Part shown: piece by piece, positions 28,601-43,600 of the stretch | Layout of the letters: every line of letters begins with the position of its first letter | Numbering within the stretch: position 1 is the first letter of the stretch | Assembly (NCBI GenBank): GCA_025618425.1 | Contig: CM046836.1 | Location: forward strand, 12,135,176-12,199,175 | Direction: 5' to 3' | Length of the DNA: 64,000 bases | From: Heliocidaris tuberculata | Taxonomy: Eukaryota > Echinodermata > Echinoidea > Camarodonta > Echinometridae | Position numbers and translations under genes: made by a program | Notes under the pieces: model-generated | What the model saw: the letters and a program-made list of their open reading frames with translations, nothing else | Databases searched by the model: none | What the model was told of the DNA's origin: nothing

Positions 28601-31600
28601 ACATTACGCACATGTGGATTGCTGTGTGTTATAGAATACGCTACACACAGTGCAAAGCGCTGGGTTTATTGTGCGGGGAACCTTCGGGTGGATATTGTCT
28701 TAGCGTGAGGCAGTGAAAAGCAGTTACCAAGTGTTTCTTACAGATATTTACACTAAAATTTGTTCGAAATCGTGAATGGAATGTTAAATAATCTCGTACA
28801 TTTGTCCTATGATAAAAGAAGAATAGTATGTTAGATAAGTTTCTTGCCAGTATGTTTTTGCTACCGAGACTCTCTGTGAGCTTTAATACTGACTTAGTAT
28901 CACTCTGTTCAATACAACAACATATAGCCCAGATCTAGACATCTCTTGAGCACAGATGATATAGTTCTATCAGGGAGATGGGAGTTTTACTGGTTCTATT
29001 TGATAAAGTCCATAATATTGTATGGTGTAAAAGGCCATCAAATTTATTAGTAGAGCCTTGATTGAAAAGAAAGGTACATGTACTAATTATGAGTAAGGCA
29101 ATCTCCAAAAAATAAATCTGATGTTTTGGACATTTTGAATTAACGAGAGTGCAGTAGATAATTCGATTGGATTAAATCTTGAAATGTCTGGATGGAATAT
29201 AGAAACCACGATGCGTAAAGTACGTTAGATTTGCATTACGATGTTTTCAAGGTAAAATAGAAATGCAATATGAAAAATTAGTTCTTTCAGACATGTTATA
29301 ACGATAAACAAACCATTGATTATTGTTGGGGAAATCTATTTTTCTTGAGGAGGAATGCGGAACACGAACGACAAATGAGCTTTGTAAATATACAAAGCAG
29401 AAAAGTTTATGGGGCTGACATTTTGTCTGTCATTCTTTTAGAAGATTGTATTCTAAAAACACTTCTATTTTCTCTCTCTCTTTTGTCTCGCATAATTTAG
29501 TTGAGTGACCGGTTAAGGACGCTGGGCTCCTTTACGAGCCATTTATTCCGAGACCTTTTGGGAAAATATTAAACAAATCATTTTGGACTCTGTGAAGCTA
29601 CCGAATTAGATTTCTCGCATGATCTATAGATAATTTGTTGCGTTCAAGGTGTTGTAGTCGTGATGTGGTTGCTGCAATCTGGGGCGTCGTCCTTAGATCA
29701 TTTTGATTTTAGGGGCGGCGGGGGGGGGGGGGGATGTTGTTCCGAAATCGCTGACAGGTTGCCTGAAATTTTTAAAAGAAGGCTACCCCCTCCGTAAAGG
29801 GGTCCTTAAATTTTCAGATTTTCCAGCAAGGGTAAAAACCGTTTCTCCAAATTTGCCGACAATACTTCAATAAAATCCGACAGAAGAATGAAGTTTCACC
29901 CCCCCCCCTTCCCGTTTAGCGACTCTCTTATATTCGAGATAAAATATAATTGTAATTGCATTAGGCATGTTAGGGGTGCCTTGTTATGTATAACATTCGT
30001 GGTAAATACTTTGTCCCACCAACTTCTTGGTAAACAAAAAGTGGTTCAATATGGACCCCCCCCCCCCCTCATTAACGCATATGAATTATTTTGGTAGTCT
30101 CTCGATGCCCATTACATTATTGGCACAACATCATGTGCTGTAATGATAGACGAATATTTATGTAGCGAGTGTTACTATATTTAAAACTTGAAAGCAATAT
30201 GAAACTCCCATATTGCAATAACTAGCACGTGCAGGGGTATTGATATATTACATTCTAAACTACCACTTCATATCCCAATGCAATTGTTGCAAATAAACGA
30301 GCCCGAAGCAATGATTTATAACCTTTGATAGGCCTATTGCAATTGCAGTTCATTTGTGCTTGTATGCACATTGGCAATAAGTCAACGTCGCAATATACTT
30401 ATTTCCCACACCTCACTTTGTGTGATTTAAAATATCGATGCACTGTGTTTAGATGATTGCAGTTTTCCCCGGAGTGATCGATAACCGATGCCAGAATAAG
30501 AACACAATTTACACTTGCCATGCTTGCGTCAGCTTGACAAGCTTGATGTGAATGTATTTTATATAGCCTCTAACTATGGGCCTATATTTGAGCCAGTGTT
30601 ACAATAAATGGTTGTGTGAATTAATATGACAGTAAGGATGAAATAACCAGTGGATTTGTACATTAAGATAGGGATATTCTTCATGGTAACAGCCGTTAAC
30701 GCGAAATATAATCCTCATACCCTCATACTAGTTTTTTTTAATTTGCACCCAGAATGGATGGATTCCTTTAAACTATTAATCGTTCATTCATTCGCTTCGC
30801 AACTGGTTTCCCGAAACTCCTGCCGTCTGACCATGCATTTGACACAGAAGAGAATATTGACATGAATAACGACATTTTGTTTCATTACGTCTATAAGAGG
30901 GTTTTTGTACTTTCTGTCTATAAAACCATCCACATATTGTGAACTTATTTTGATGTTGTTCAGGCGACAATTTGTCATTGTCTTATCGTCCCTTCCTTGT
31001 GTAATATGATGGATGAGTTATTCTTAAAACATGGCCAATTTAATTTCCATGTTGCCTCGAAGCATAACGGGACATTTATCTTCATTTACGATTTCTCACG
31101 GTTGCTAACAGGTAACACCACATCCCCAAAAGAATTTGTCACGATTTGAGTGAGTAGAACTATAGTTGCCTAGTTTTGCCTACAGTCATATAATAATAAC
31201 CTTTCTATTCTATTCGATAGTACTCTCCTGTCATTCTCAAAGAAAACGATGGTGAGAAATTTTCTTCACAATAATTGATGACGTCAGAGTTCTGCAGTCA
31301 AAAGGCCAAGGAACCGGTGTTATGAAAATCTCTTTTGTTAGACAGAGAGGGGAAATATCTATTTATGGAAGTAAGCATATGAATTGATTATCACTAAAGC
31401 AAAAACGAGAATACCGCAACAAATTGGTGTTGAAAGTGCGATTGTTATTCTGTTGCAGATTCTCAGCTAACGCTCGCAGTCATGAAAGTGGAATGCGTAT
31501 TAGGCCTCTGTGTTTTATTAGTGACATGACGGTTTGTTTCATAAGTGAATGTTAAAAGGTGTGTAAATACATTCATATAGAAAGATCAAGTTGATTTTTT

Positions 31601-34600
31601 TTATGGCTACGATATGGATAGAGAGACAGGTAGATTGATAAATTGAATGAGGGAGAAAATATTACTAACAAGAATGTGGGAAATGGAAAGGGGAAAAAAT
31701 GTGGGAAATGGAAATAGGGCAACGATTGAGAAGAAGCAAGAAAAGGAGTTTAAGATGGATGGAGATGGGGATGTAGGACCTGTCGTTTGGTCGTCGATTG
31801 CTTTATTGTGATTTTCAAAGAAATCTGTATGTCTGGGGAGAAAGGGGACGGGGGCTTGCAGTAAACGAGAACAATCGTACTGGAGTGTGGTCCAGCATGT
31901 TCAGGGGGCACCTGTTTTTCTCATGGTGTACCCTCCCCAGTCTCCCCAACGTTTCGAGGGCAGATGGTTAATGTTCGTTCCGTGTGACTCGTCTGCATGG
32001 GGTCATTGGAGGTAGCAACTTTAGCAGACGACATGCAAGACAACCTGTTTGTTATAAGCCCCTGCTCAGTATGGTTTTCAGATTACTGCACGATATTATG
32101 ATGAATTCAATTTTAAGGAGAGAATAGAGATGTAAATAAAGGTAATGTCAGGCAGATGGAATTATGGAAGGTTATGACTTTTGAACTGTCCCTCTTGTTA
32201 TTCACTTTAAGAATCACAATCACATAAAGATAGGGAGAGATAGACAGGTAAAACGGAAGATGACAAAACTCAATAGAAAGAAACTGAAAGAAAGAAGTAG
32301 GTAGAAGAAGAAGGGAGGAATGATAAAGAAGAAGAAAATGGAAGAATATTTATAGTAGCAGTATGAATGTTTAGTCATTTGTGAAGTTCAAAATTTCCAT
32401 TTTAACTAAATTACTTTTCACTTTCTTGAGTGACTCATAAGTCTCAAATATAAGAAAATGCGTAACGTATAGTAAGGTGGCAACATTCCGAAAATGAAGC
32501 ATCTCGTGTTCAGCTTGTAATGTACTTTTGCTATTCAATAGCTGCTAGCATGACAATAACCAGAAACAAATGTATTGGCTTACACGAAATGTAATAACTG
32601 CCCTAGGATGTATCATGGGATGGGGATGGGTTGAGGGGCATGCAGACTATGCAGGGATGTATGTATGCAATGGTTTCTTCCCTCAAAATTATCGAACTGG
32701 CGAGGCGCCCCAATACCCATGGAAACATGTCACTATTACATTCGTGCATACCCTGCGAGGTAGGAGATTGAATGTTGCTTGATGATGATGAGGATGATGA
32801 TGATGAACACATGCACAGATGGTAATGTTTTATTCAGAATTTCAGAACCCCTGTACTTCTATAATCCTACATGTCCTAGCATTTCCCCACTTCTGCTACT
32901 GGTGCCTCTATTGAATCATCAACAGTTGTACATGTTGTATAGGTCTACGTCAGTCACCCGTACTATCCTTACGTTTACATGATTTTTCTATTCCTTGATT
33001 GCATTGTTATAGTCTATATTAAAAAAATGATGTTACATGTTTTTCATAATAATAATGCTACTTCTGCTACTCGTACTAGCTCCCCTTTATACATTACAAT
33101 ATTTCAAACGCTGCCGAAAGTCCACTACTATACCACTACCAGTGAACTAGCAGTGATGCCTATCAGCATGATAATAAGTTTCCTGATGCTATCAAGCACC
33201 ATTCTTCGCTTATTCGATGTCAGTCGCCGCATCTCGAGTTGCTCTTCGACCAAGTAAGATGGTGCAGTCTTGTTTATTATGCCTCTTAGTCATGCAGTCG
33301 GTAATGATAGCTCCAGTCTTACCGCTTTCGAAGACAAAGGTTCTTTTGGAAGTCGGAAATGAGACCGGTAACCACCACGACCAGTCCGATGACCACGGAC
33401 ACCACCACGTGTGTATGCTCCATCACTCATCAGCTTCCAATCTTCTTGAGTCACCGTTCGGTGGTTTAAAGGTAGAGTCTGCCAAGTCTTATGGCATTTC
33501 AGATCATAATAAAAAAACATCCTGTAGAAAGAGAATCTCTTTCAGCTCTCTAAGATTTACTGTATTCTCTTTTTATTGCAAACGGATTGACCTTTCTCTT
33601 TAATTTAAGCTTGGATACCAGAATTTAATTCGTAAGATTCATTACTTTTTAATTTCAGGCAAAATATTCTTAGGAATTTCCTACATTTTACCTTGTAATG
33701 CAAGTCAAGCCTGATTTATCGTCTTTATGGCTTTGCTGCTGGTAATCATGGTAATGCCTTCTGTACGTCTAATACCTCACTCCTCAGCCGTGCATATACG
33801 ATTCAAAAACCTCAAGATAGGCTCATTACCATGACAGTGCTTCTGCGTAATGATATTCTCGAGAGAGGAGAAAAGTCATATCTTGATATTATCATCGTAA
33901 TTACTCTCACTAACCAGATAGGGAGGTTCACTTGTAGGTCACCCATTCAGTATAGCACATTTGACCATGGAGATATTACTGTTGTAGAGCATTGTGGCCA
34001 TGGCTTGGCTGATTGGAAACTACTTATATGAGATTTGCCAGTGGCAATTAATTGCTTTAATTCAATAACGCATAGCGGTTTAGTTCTCCTTTTAGTGACT
34101 TTTTAATAGTATATTTTTGAACCAGAATGCTAGGAATTACACATTAAACATGGGTAGAAAGAGCAAAAATCACAGAACATTTTGAGTCCATTTCTCATCT
34201 ACATCTTTGTAGAATTTAGTAATTTTCATTCACATTGGATCATTTACTATACATTTTAATTTTAATTTTATGAGCTATGTAAGAGTAGAAAATAAGAATA
34301 ATCGGTGCAAATTTGAGGAAGAAAAGCTGATTTGTTTAGATCTTATGAAAACTCTGAACTGCTAAAGTTGCATAATGTCTGGGATAATGTCTTCAGATAA
34401 CGTCCCTGATATGAAGATGCTCAGTTTAGAATGTTTCATCCCCACCATCATAGCTGATCAGCGTTGTCAGCTTCAGTACTATATCATCTTGTTGTCAAGT
34501 CTTTTAAGTATAGTATTAATTTTTACCATCAGATGTTCGATTTAGGAAGTGCTTCATTTCAGTTCTCATCAGGTGTAATTCATGTAGGTCTACACTTTAC

Positions 34601-37600
34601 ACACCCCACCCCTTCCAACTGACATCAAGGGTCAGGGTCCAAGAGAAGAAGGTGCATGTTTAGTTTGAAAAATTATGTCAGCCATAAAGTTCTTTTCTAT
34701 TGCTGGTATCATTAGCGTATAAGAGGGACACGGGAGGGGCATGCGTCCCCATATCGAATAAAAAGAAAGAAAGAAAGAAAAAAAAGGAGATAAAGGGAGA
34801 GGGAAAATGGAACGTGAAAGAAGACGATAAGACCCCTCCCACGGCACCCCATTATAAGGAACACTGTTAAAACAAACTCTCGTTATAACAAGTTAATTTT
34901 GCCGGTCCCACTTCTTTGTATTCTGTTGTTTGTTAGCCCTGATATAACAAGGTTTCGATATATAAAGAGGTAATTTCCTTAGTCCCAAGGAGTTTGTTAT
35001 AACGAGGTTCCACTGTATTTTGTAGTATGGCCGGTGCCGCCGCCACGATGCAGGTGCCCCTGATCTGGACCTGTTCTATGCCACTTGATTTCAACGTGTA
35101 CAATGTGCCAATGATTTTTTTGAATTCTCGAAAAGTATATGATCTCGTATATGTTGTGATTAAACAAATGTTTAATCTGCATATTTTTACGACGTGAGAT
35201 CGGAAATAATAAGATCATAGTCTGCGTCGATCAATAACGAAAATCTGTCTAGCTTTGTGCCCTTCACGTGTCAACCTAAATCGATTATCCTCCTCTATCA
35301 CGACTATTCAATGACTAGATAATGTGGCCTAAAGTCTAGGTGTAGTATAAATCATCTTTTGAACATGAAATTTGCTTTACTTCCATTTTCTCGTTGCGGG
35401 TCCAATCGAACGATTTTTATTTGCGATTTCAATTTGTAAGAATTAATATATGTACACTTGTCGGATACATACATTTACCATGTTTACGATGTGTAATAAA
35501 ATGGAGAATGGTGCATTGTATTGCATACATGAAAGCAATGATCGTTATACATATGTACCTTCGAATCCATATTCAAAATTTGTGATGATTGTGGACCGGG
35601 CAAGGTGACCAAAAAAAAAAAATCAATGTTTCGAGTGCACAGAGAGGTCATCTTACAACTACTTGTAATTTGTAGAGCATAATTTTGTTGCACTTCAGAC
35701 TTTCAATTGTAAAGTAGTTCTTCACCATACTAAGTTCGAAACTGAATTCCTTTCTTGTATTCCCGTCAGTGCAAAATTATAAAATCGTGAAGAAATAACT
35801 TAGATGGGAAGCGTGGTTTTCATTCAGTAGGCCTCTTTGTCACATCTTCAAATGAAAAAAAAAACAACAAAAAACAATCAATCGCAAGATAATTAGAGAA
35901 TCTGAAATGACGTGTAGGCTTCTCAAGTTTCAAAATGCCCATGGCAAAAGGCATGGAAAGAGTTGGAATAGTATAAATTATTTGATGGGGTATATTAAAT
36001 TCTACTGGATGCGATTCATGCATGAGAACAAAGACCATCTCGTAAGAAAAAGATGTTGTTGACGTCGTCGTTCGTGATGTATTGCCTGAGAGCAAAATCT
36101 GAAGATAGTTGTTGTCGAGTTTCCCCGATGACTTTCTTGAATGGAATGTGAGTTCCATCTGCCATGATTGTCTGTGGCCCCAGGCATGAAGGAAAATTGA
36201 AATTGCTATATGAATTTGATTTTTTAGAATAAAAGAAAAAAGAAGTTCATATTGTGGCTGTACATCATTTTCTTGCCGTGTATTCATCCCTTTATGGCTT
36301 ACATGAATTTACGGCACAGACTGTCCAGCATTTTATTTTAATCGCTCTTGGGGGGGGGGGGGGGTGGACTAATCAAAGAGTAAAAATTTGAGATTTTATG
36401 AAACGTAACTGGTTTGACTCGGATAATATGAACATCATTAACACGATATAAAAACTTAAAACGTTGGCATAACACACCTCTATCATCGAATGGAGCTTAG
36501 CCATGCATGTTTGCCGGTATATACGATACAAATTAAACAGATATAAATTAAACAGATACACGCCCTGAATGTTATTTAGCATATAGCCGTCACATAGGTT
36601 GGGCAGACTGATTAATGCGTTCAGTACACATATCAACACTTCGTAATTAAATTATGAAAGGACTGTTAGCCAGCCAGCCAGCTCGGGCATCGTCTGCTAA
36701 ATCTGGACAGATCTGCGTCGACGAGACAACATGATAACGCTGTCCGCTCGAATCATTTGAGTATCGCGAATAATGTCAGCCAAGCGAGACACTGCAAATA
36801 TATTAATAGCTTCTCTCTTTAAATTGTTACAGTTGTGCATGGTGTAGGCGCACATGGGCAGGGCCTGTTTTAATTCTTGATGAACAGCCAGATGTATGCC
36901 TATACTTCATTTCTTTAAAGAATATTGCTCGTGATGACTCGACAGCTTGTAGGAGGCTTGCCTGACGTAGCAACGATACATGTTTGCTTAGTGAATTCTC
37001 ACTCCATTCTCAAGACCATAGGTCATACCCCCAGTCACACAAACGAGACCGACAACCGACCGAACAAACATAACATTACCTTTGCATGGAAAAGAATCGG
37101 TCAGTTTGCACTCGGTCAGGGGAGCGTTTCATCAAGCGTTTTGTCAGTGATTTTTATCCGACAACTGTTATAAGCTACTGAAATCCTTGCATCTGATTGG
37201 CTGAGAGCAAATTTGTCGGATAAAATATCTGACAAGTCCTTTCATGAAACGCCCCCCTGGAGTCGGTTTGGCGGTGTGACCAAGAAGCTTTTAGCTTCAT
37301 GGTGTGACAGAGTTATTCAGGAAAATTCATAAATTTGAATCACTAGACTGATCTATTAGGGGAGTTGATTTTTCCCTTACAGAACCATGGAATAAGCGTT
37401 GATGACTTCCAGTAGAATCTGAAAGCTGATTTGTGGTGGAAGTGGAAAGCCATTTTCATACCACATTCCTCAGACGTTCTTCCAACATGAATTCTCCAAC
37501 ATTCGCTTATTTTACTCTATTTTTCTCGTTTAACTAGCTCAGAAGGAAATACCCCATATCCTGTTGAGATGATTGAATTATGCACCCCACCTCCATGTTT

Positions 37601-40600
37601 ATGATGATAATATGCAATGCCGTTAGAGCAGGAAAATTAATTCGATCACCGTAACTTCCTTGTCAAAATCTAGGGTTTCGAAAAAATGGCTAGATATTTT
37701 TAAAGTCATGTTACATTCGAGATATTTTTAGATTACAAGCGCTATTAGTGGTAGTGATTCTACATGATATACGGTAACAAGGTTTTTATTTGTGTCTATT
37801 TGGTGGCTATAATTGGTGGCAATAAAGTTGTAAAGTCACATTAACATTTATTTTAGCATAATTATACTCTCTGTCGAGTTACTGCATATGTACTGAATGA
37901 TGTTCATGCATATACAGTAAGATATATTTAATTTGTCTATGGCTTCTGGCCTGTACTATATACTTTCTGTCGAAAGGCCTATCTGTAACGTTGAACAAAA
38001 GGAATGAGAAAGATGGAAGTATGCCAAACACTTCAACATGGAGGAAATTATTGGAAGTATATTGAGTAATATTTAACTGATTAAAGGGAATGGACTGTTA
38101 GGTTTTTCAGATTATGTGAGTGAGAGAGAGAGAGGGGGGGGGGGGCAGAGAGGGAGAGAAAAAGAGTGTGTGTGGGGGGGGGGGGGGTAGGGGAGGGAGA
38201 AAGGAAAATATTAAAGAAAATGAAGAGAGTGGAGAAAAGACAGAGAGAGAGAGAGATAGAGGGGAGAGAAAGAAAGAAAGAAAGAGAGCGGGAAAAGGAG
38301 AGGGAGAGAGAGAGACAGAGGGAGACGGAGGGATCGTGCCGGTGATAATCTTGCCAGAATATGAATATGAATGTGATGTTATCGATCTCCCAGCAGCATG
38401 TGCAGTGTGTATGATGATGACCAATGGGAAGAACTATAAAGCACACCTGCGCCTTGCTTGCCACCTCTGATGTGTGACGGGATGGAATTAGAAAATTAAA
38501 GCCATGCATCAAAACATTGTCATCTATGGCTGCTTTGTAGCCACTAAACTAGACATGATCGCCATGCAACATAACGTCAGCGGAGAGCAAGAAAGACATT
38601 AATCCTGTGCTGAATATGTGTTAACTATAATGCCCTTCTGGCTCTCACCTTACAATACCCAATGGTCGTGTCCCAGCTAATGTCATATCTTGATCCTTCT
38701 CGTGCTCAATCAAAGTACGGACAAGGATAATTGACATTGGTATGAGATTAAGAGCCATGGATCATTCCAGTAATTACAGAAAATGTTGTGACTGAATCCT
38801 ACCCAAAAATCCCCCCAAAATTGCCCTCTAATCATTGTCTCCCTTGCAGCAATTATACCCTAAAGGCACCTGAAGATGTGATATTTTTTCATCTGTTTAT
38901 TCATGCTTGTCAGATAATACTTGGACTTGGCAGGAAATCGTAGATTCACCACTGGTTCTGGCTAAAATTCATCACATGGTTTTTTTGCCTACTGTGTCCA
39001 AACCACTACACTTTACCTTTAAGAGAAAAAAAGAAGAAATGATGCGTAGTATTGCATCTGTGTTCCCGGTGGTATCACAAACATTACCCAGCAAGAGCTC
39101 GCCCAGCTAAGTATTCGACCAGCCCTCAGGCGTATCCAATGTCATGGGCAGGCGCTGTCATTTTCATTAACAAAAATAATAACAGTCCTGGGCCTCGTTT
39201 GCTACCCTAATGATGGCGTTATTTATTGAGTCGTCATGCTTCGGCGTTTCAGCAGTGCTATTTGCTAGAATGAGAATTAATTATATATATATATATATGG
39301 AAAATGAGGTGCCATACTATGAAGTATCTGAATCGAGTTTTGAACAGGAGATCATACATTTTCAGTGCGGCGTTTGTTTTTAGGTCGAATGGGGAAAACA
39401 GGAAAACGGACGCGAAATTGATCGTTGATAGTTTCCTTGATAATCCTGAGATGCATGTATTGTTTCTCTCTTGGATTTTACTTTGTAATTGCCTATCTGA
39501 ACATGGGTATTTGCATGGCGTTGTGGATCAGACTAATTTTCCCTTGGGGAATCGAAATAAGAGAAAGTCTTGCTATATGAATTTAAAGAGAAAGCTTTGC
39601 TATATGTATTCGATACATGTTTTGGTTTTTTTTAAAAGTGGTAAATAGAGAAGTAGGAAATGTTATGGAATAGAGAAGAGACAAAACGAGCTCTAGAAAG
39701 AGAAACATGGAATCATATTATTGAGAGAGAAGTAACTGGAGATACTACTGAAGTAAATAATGGCTCTCGTGAATATAATAGAGAAAATGCACTGATAAAT
39801 TTATGGATCCGTGGACAAATAGAATTTGACAAAGAATACTTTCTTCTTGGGGGGGGGGGGGTGGTCACCACTGCGTGAGTATATTTCGCGTTTAAAAAAT
39901 ATCCGTTAATGTAAAGTGTGAAGATAAATTTGATTATGTAATCAACATGTTCGACTCCCTTACGCCCATTAAAAAATTAAGTATATCCTTTCATTAGCTT
40001 CTGAGTACGGGAGGATACTATAAAACTCAGGAAATGGGTGGATCTTGAATTGAACTGCAACTAAAATTTCTCGATCATCAAAGTCTGATACTCTATCTAA
40101 AGTCAACGAGGCGCTCCAGACAACGGATAAAAACGTGTCAAACCATTGGGGGTAATCTCTGTCATTTCTGAGCTCATGATAGGCCTCTGACGTAGGCAAG
40201 GAGATAATGTTTTGGGTGGTTGTTTGCAACCGTTGCTTGACACTTTGATGAGTAAATGGTGGTCCTATATTTAGAAGAATGCGCAGGCAAATTGTAGATA
40301 GACCAAGAGCAGACCTGGTTAGGCAGAAGCATCAGAAGAAGAAAATGGTTATGTTTACGACTACTGCGATAACGCATTTCAAAATTAAATGTTTAGTATC
40401 TGGGGTCATTTATTTCATTATAATGAAAATACACTTTTTTGTTCATAATGTCTAACACCCTTACTTCCCTCATTGTAACTTGTGTCTCTCATGTCTTCGA
40501 ATTTTGTCTCAAAGGTGATCATTGATCTGGCTTTAAAAAAAAATGACTATAAATATCTATAGTTCTATTGTTAGTCACTTGTGATATCAACTTCGACGTT

Positions 40601-43600
40601 ATTTTCTGCACCTTGAAGTAAGATCTAATGTAGTAATGGGATAAGAGACCTTGTAGACATTTTGGCTATATTATATCACTATGGCTTCTGGATAAACACT
40701 GTGCTACACTCGTCAGATTGGCTTCTAATATGTACCTGTTGTCAGGTTGTTGTTTAGTGATGATAAATGTAATCAGTTGATTATTTAACGGTTGTTTGCT
40801 ACTGGTAATTACGAAGCAACATCCCTGACTAGTCTTCTATACGCAAACTATTACATAATAAAAATTCTTCAGCTTCCCGGCAAACAAAATTCAGGGGTGA
40901 TTTTACGGTGTTCAATGTCAATATTTCGGCATTACGCAGGAATTTCGAGGTGGCTTTAAACATTTTTCTCCAAAGTTTTTTAAATGAACAAATTGTGTTT
41001 ACTTGTTGTTTTGTAAACATCTCGCATACAAACAACGAGTTGACAGCATAGAGATCAGAGCGGTATCCGGAGACAACGCAAATGATTATCTGAAGTCATC
41101 GTAGTGTTTGCCACTGCCGATCCCTGTGACCTCAGATTTTTATCGGTGTCCATTAATTTTGATGATTATGTGTGTAGTTGTCATATGAACTCGAATCGTA
41201 AGTGGGTGTCATTGTTTTGCAATTTCCAAATAACTTTACCTACATGACGAGAAGGACATAATGAATTTGAAAATTTAGCCCGTCACAACCATGGTCGTCA
41301 TACATGCCGAGATATTGAAAGTACAATAAAATATATTTCACCTGAATCGAATTTTACACAAGATAGCCGCATATTCATTCAAATTAAAGCTTCTGTTATT
41401 ATCAAGTTTTGTTCAAAATGCTGAATTTCTCTTGCTATACTTGAAGCCGAAGGTAGTATTTTATTTGCTCCCTGTTTCAGACAATGTGGCGTGAATATCT
41501 CTGAATATAGGCAATATATCAAGCTATCGTGACCTGCCCGAACTATTTGGATCGACGCATTCAACTGACACATTAAATTAATAACAAGTTAAAGAGCTTG
41601 ACATATAGTGTATCAATCATGTGGAATTCATTTAGTTCTATATGTGAGAAGAAGTGTCATGAAACTGAAAGATGCGACTTGATTCATTTTCTGAAAGAGC
41701 TCAAGGAGACCTTTGTAAGAGGTTCTCAAGTATACGTTGACCATCGTTAGACGTCTTCAGAACACTCTTCGTAAATAATGTTCATGGTATTCGCTTTCGT
41801 TGTTAATACCGCAAATTTGATTTATATTTATATACTTTCGATTATACGACACTTACTCCGGCAAAGGTCAATTTCTTATACCAGTCGAATCCTCTCTTCA
41901 ACCCTGGATCCAACGCCATATACCCTAACCCTAACCCTTACACATCAAACTCGATGGCAATACTATAACCTTACAATGAAATATTTGATGAAATTTGAAG
42001 TCCAAAGAAAATGTCGGATCACCATACTTTGAAATGCTATGAACCAGGGAAACATTGTTTGTTTAAAGAGACAAAGTTGGCCACTGTCATCTTCTTTGAT
42101 TTGCAAACATCCGTGTTTGATATTTTTATTTTATCTTTGTGATGATGAAAGGTAATACAATGTTGATTTCAACGCTGCATCGGAACAGCAGATAATGTAT
42201 AGGCCTATAATTATGTTGAATATATATATTTCGGATTAGGCATGTGCTGTTATATAATCCTCATTATCATTATGACGCATTCCATTGTCAGTGATCACTT
42301 TGCAATATGGTGTAAATGTTTCCGGGAAAATCATCTTTGCTTTGGATGATTCGTGTTGGTACGTACATGGCATACATGCAAATCTGAAACAAGAAGTCAT
42401 AGTTTGTTCATTTTTTAAAAAGAAGATATGCAGTGACGAGACGTTTGATGTGCCTATTATTGAATCCTCAGTTTCCTATAGTTTTCTTTGTACGATTATC
42501 ATATAATCTATGTTTTAAGCAACTTGTTAAATTACATTATTGGATGACAATGTCACTGTGTTAAATGATGACGATTTGTTATTTTACTAGGAGCAAGAGG
42601 ATAACGTGAAGGGGACGATGCATGATCTTGTAACACATGTGATGATCCAAGTAGCTGTTATATTTTTTTGCCACAATCGTGCACACGACATGTTGAAGTA
42701 CATTTACCTCTGAAAAAGATTTCAACAACCAGCCCTATAAAACCCCTATACCCCCCCCCCTCTCTCTCTCTCTCTCTCTTCATCCATCCCATTTCTCTCT
42801 CGCTCTTTCTCTCTTCATCCCTCCCATCTCTCTCTCTCTCTCTTCATCCCTCCCATCTCTCTCTATCTCTCTCTCACCCTCTCTCTTCATCCCTCCCATC
42901 TCTCCCTCTCTCTCTTTCTCTCTCCATCGCTCCCATCTCTCTCTCTCTCTTCCCTCTCTCTCTCTCTCTTCCTCCCCATCTCTCTCTCCATCCCCATCTC
43001 TCTCTTTCTCTCTCTCCATCCCTCCCATCTCTCTCTCTTCATCTCTTCATCTCTCCCATCTCTCTCTCTCTCTTCATCGCTCCCATCTCTCTCTCTCTCT
43101 TCCCTCTCTCTCTCTCTCTCCTCCCCATCTCTCTCTCCCTCCCCATCTCTCTCTCTTTCTCTCCATCCCTCCCATCTCTCTCACCCTCACTCCCTCTCTC
43201 TTTCTCTCTCTCTCTTTCACACACATTCACTCTTTCTTTCTTCACCCATCCCATCTCTGATCTCTCTTCCTCTCCCCCCCCCCCCCCCCCCACCTTTCTC
43301 TCTCCGTCATGTCAGGAGGCATTAGCCTATGCCCTTTGGCAAAGATCACCGTAAGCTGTTTGTGACGTGGTTTTTGTACATGTCACAACCATATAGCTTG
43401 ATATCCTTCTCTCCTGTCTTTTTACTGAAACCCTTTCTCCATCACATACTTTATCTAGTGTCCTCATTCTTATTTACCACGTTGAAGTATTGAGAGATTG
43501 CAGTCGAATGTTGATCTTCAGGATTTCTTAATGCGTTCTGATTCGAAACCAGAAATGGGCTGCATATCACAACAGAATGAATACCAAACGTTTTTGCCCC

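Noticed and set aside
35820..36287. 155-codon minus-strand ORF
   Set aside because: Composition looks like noncoding AT-rich DNA, with a poly-Phe end from a simple A run. The better protein-like frame in this place is a different one (36016-36165).
38340..38470. C2H2 zinc-finger-like tail CAVCMMMTNGKNYKAHLRLA followed by CH
   Set aside because: The spacing between the second Cys and the first His is 11 rather than 12, there are no hydrophobic finger positions, and the upstream frame is a (GA)n repeat.
41923..41940. Telomere-like (CCCTAA)n
   Set aside because: Only about three units; too short to mean an old chromosome end.
42668..43354. 228-codon Ser/Leu/Pro-rich ORF
   Set aside because: It follows a (CT)n tract; both strands and several frames are open for the same trivial reason. 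The ORFs at 4456-4888 and 38081-38512 are of the same kind.
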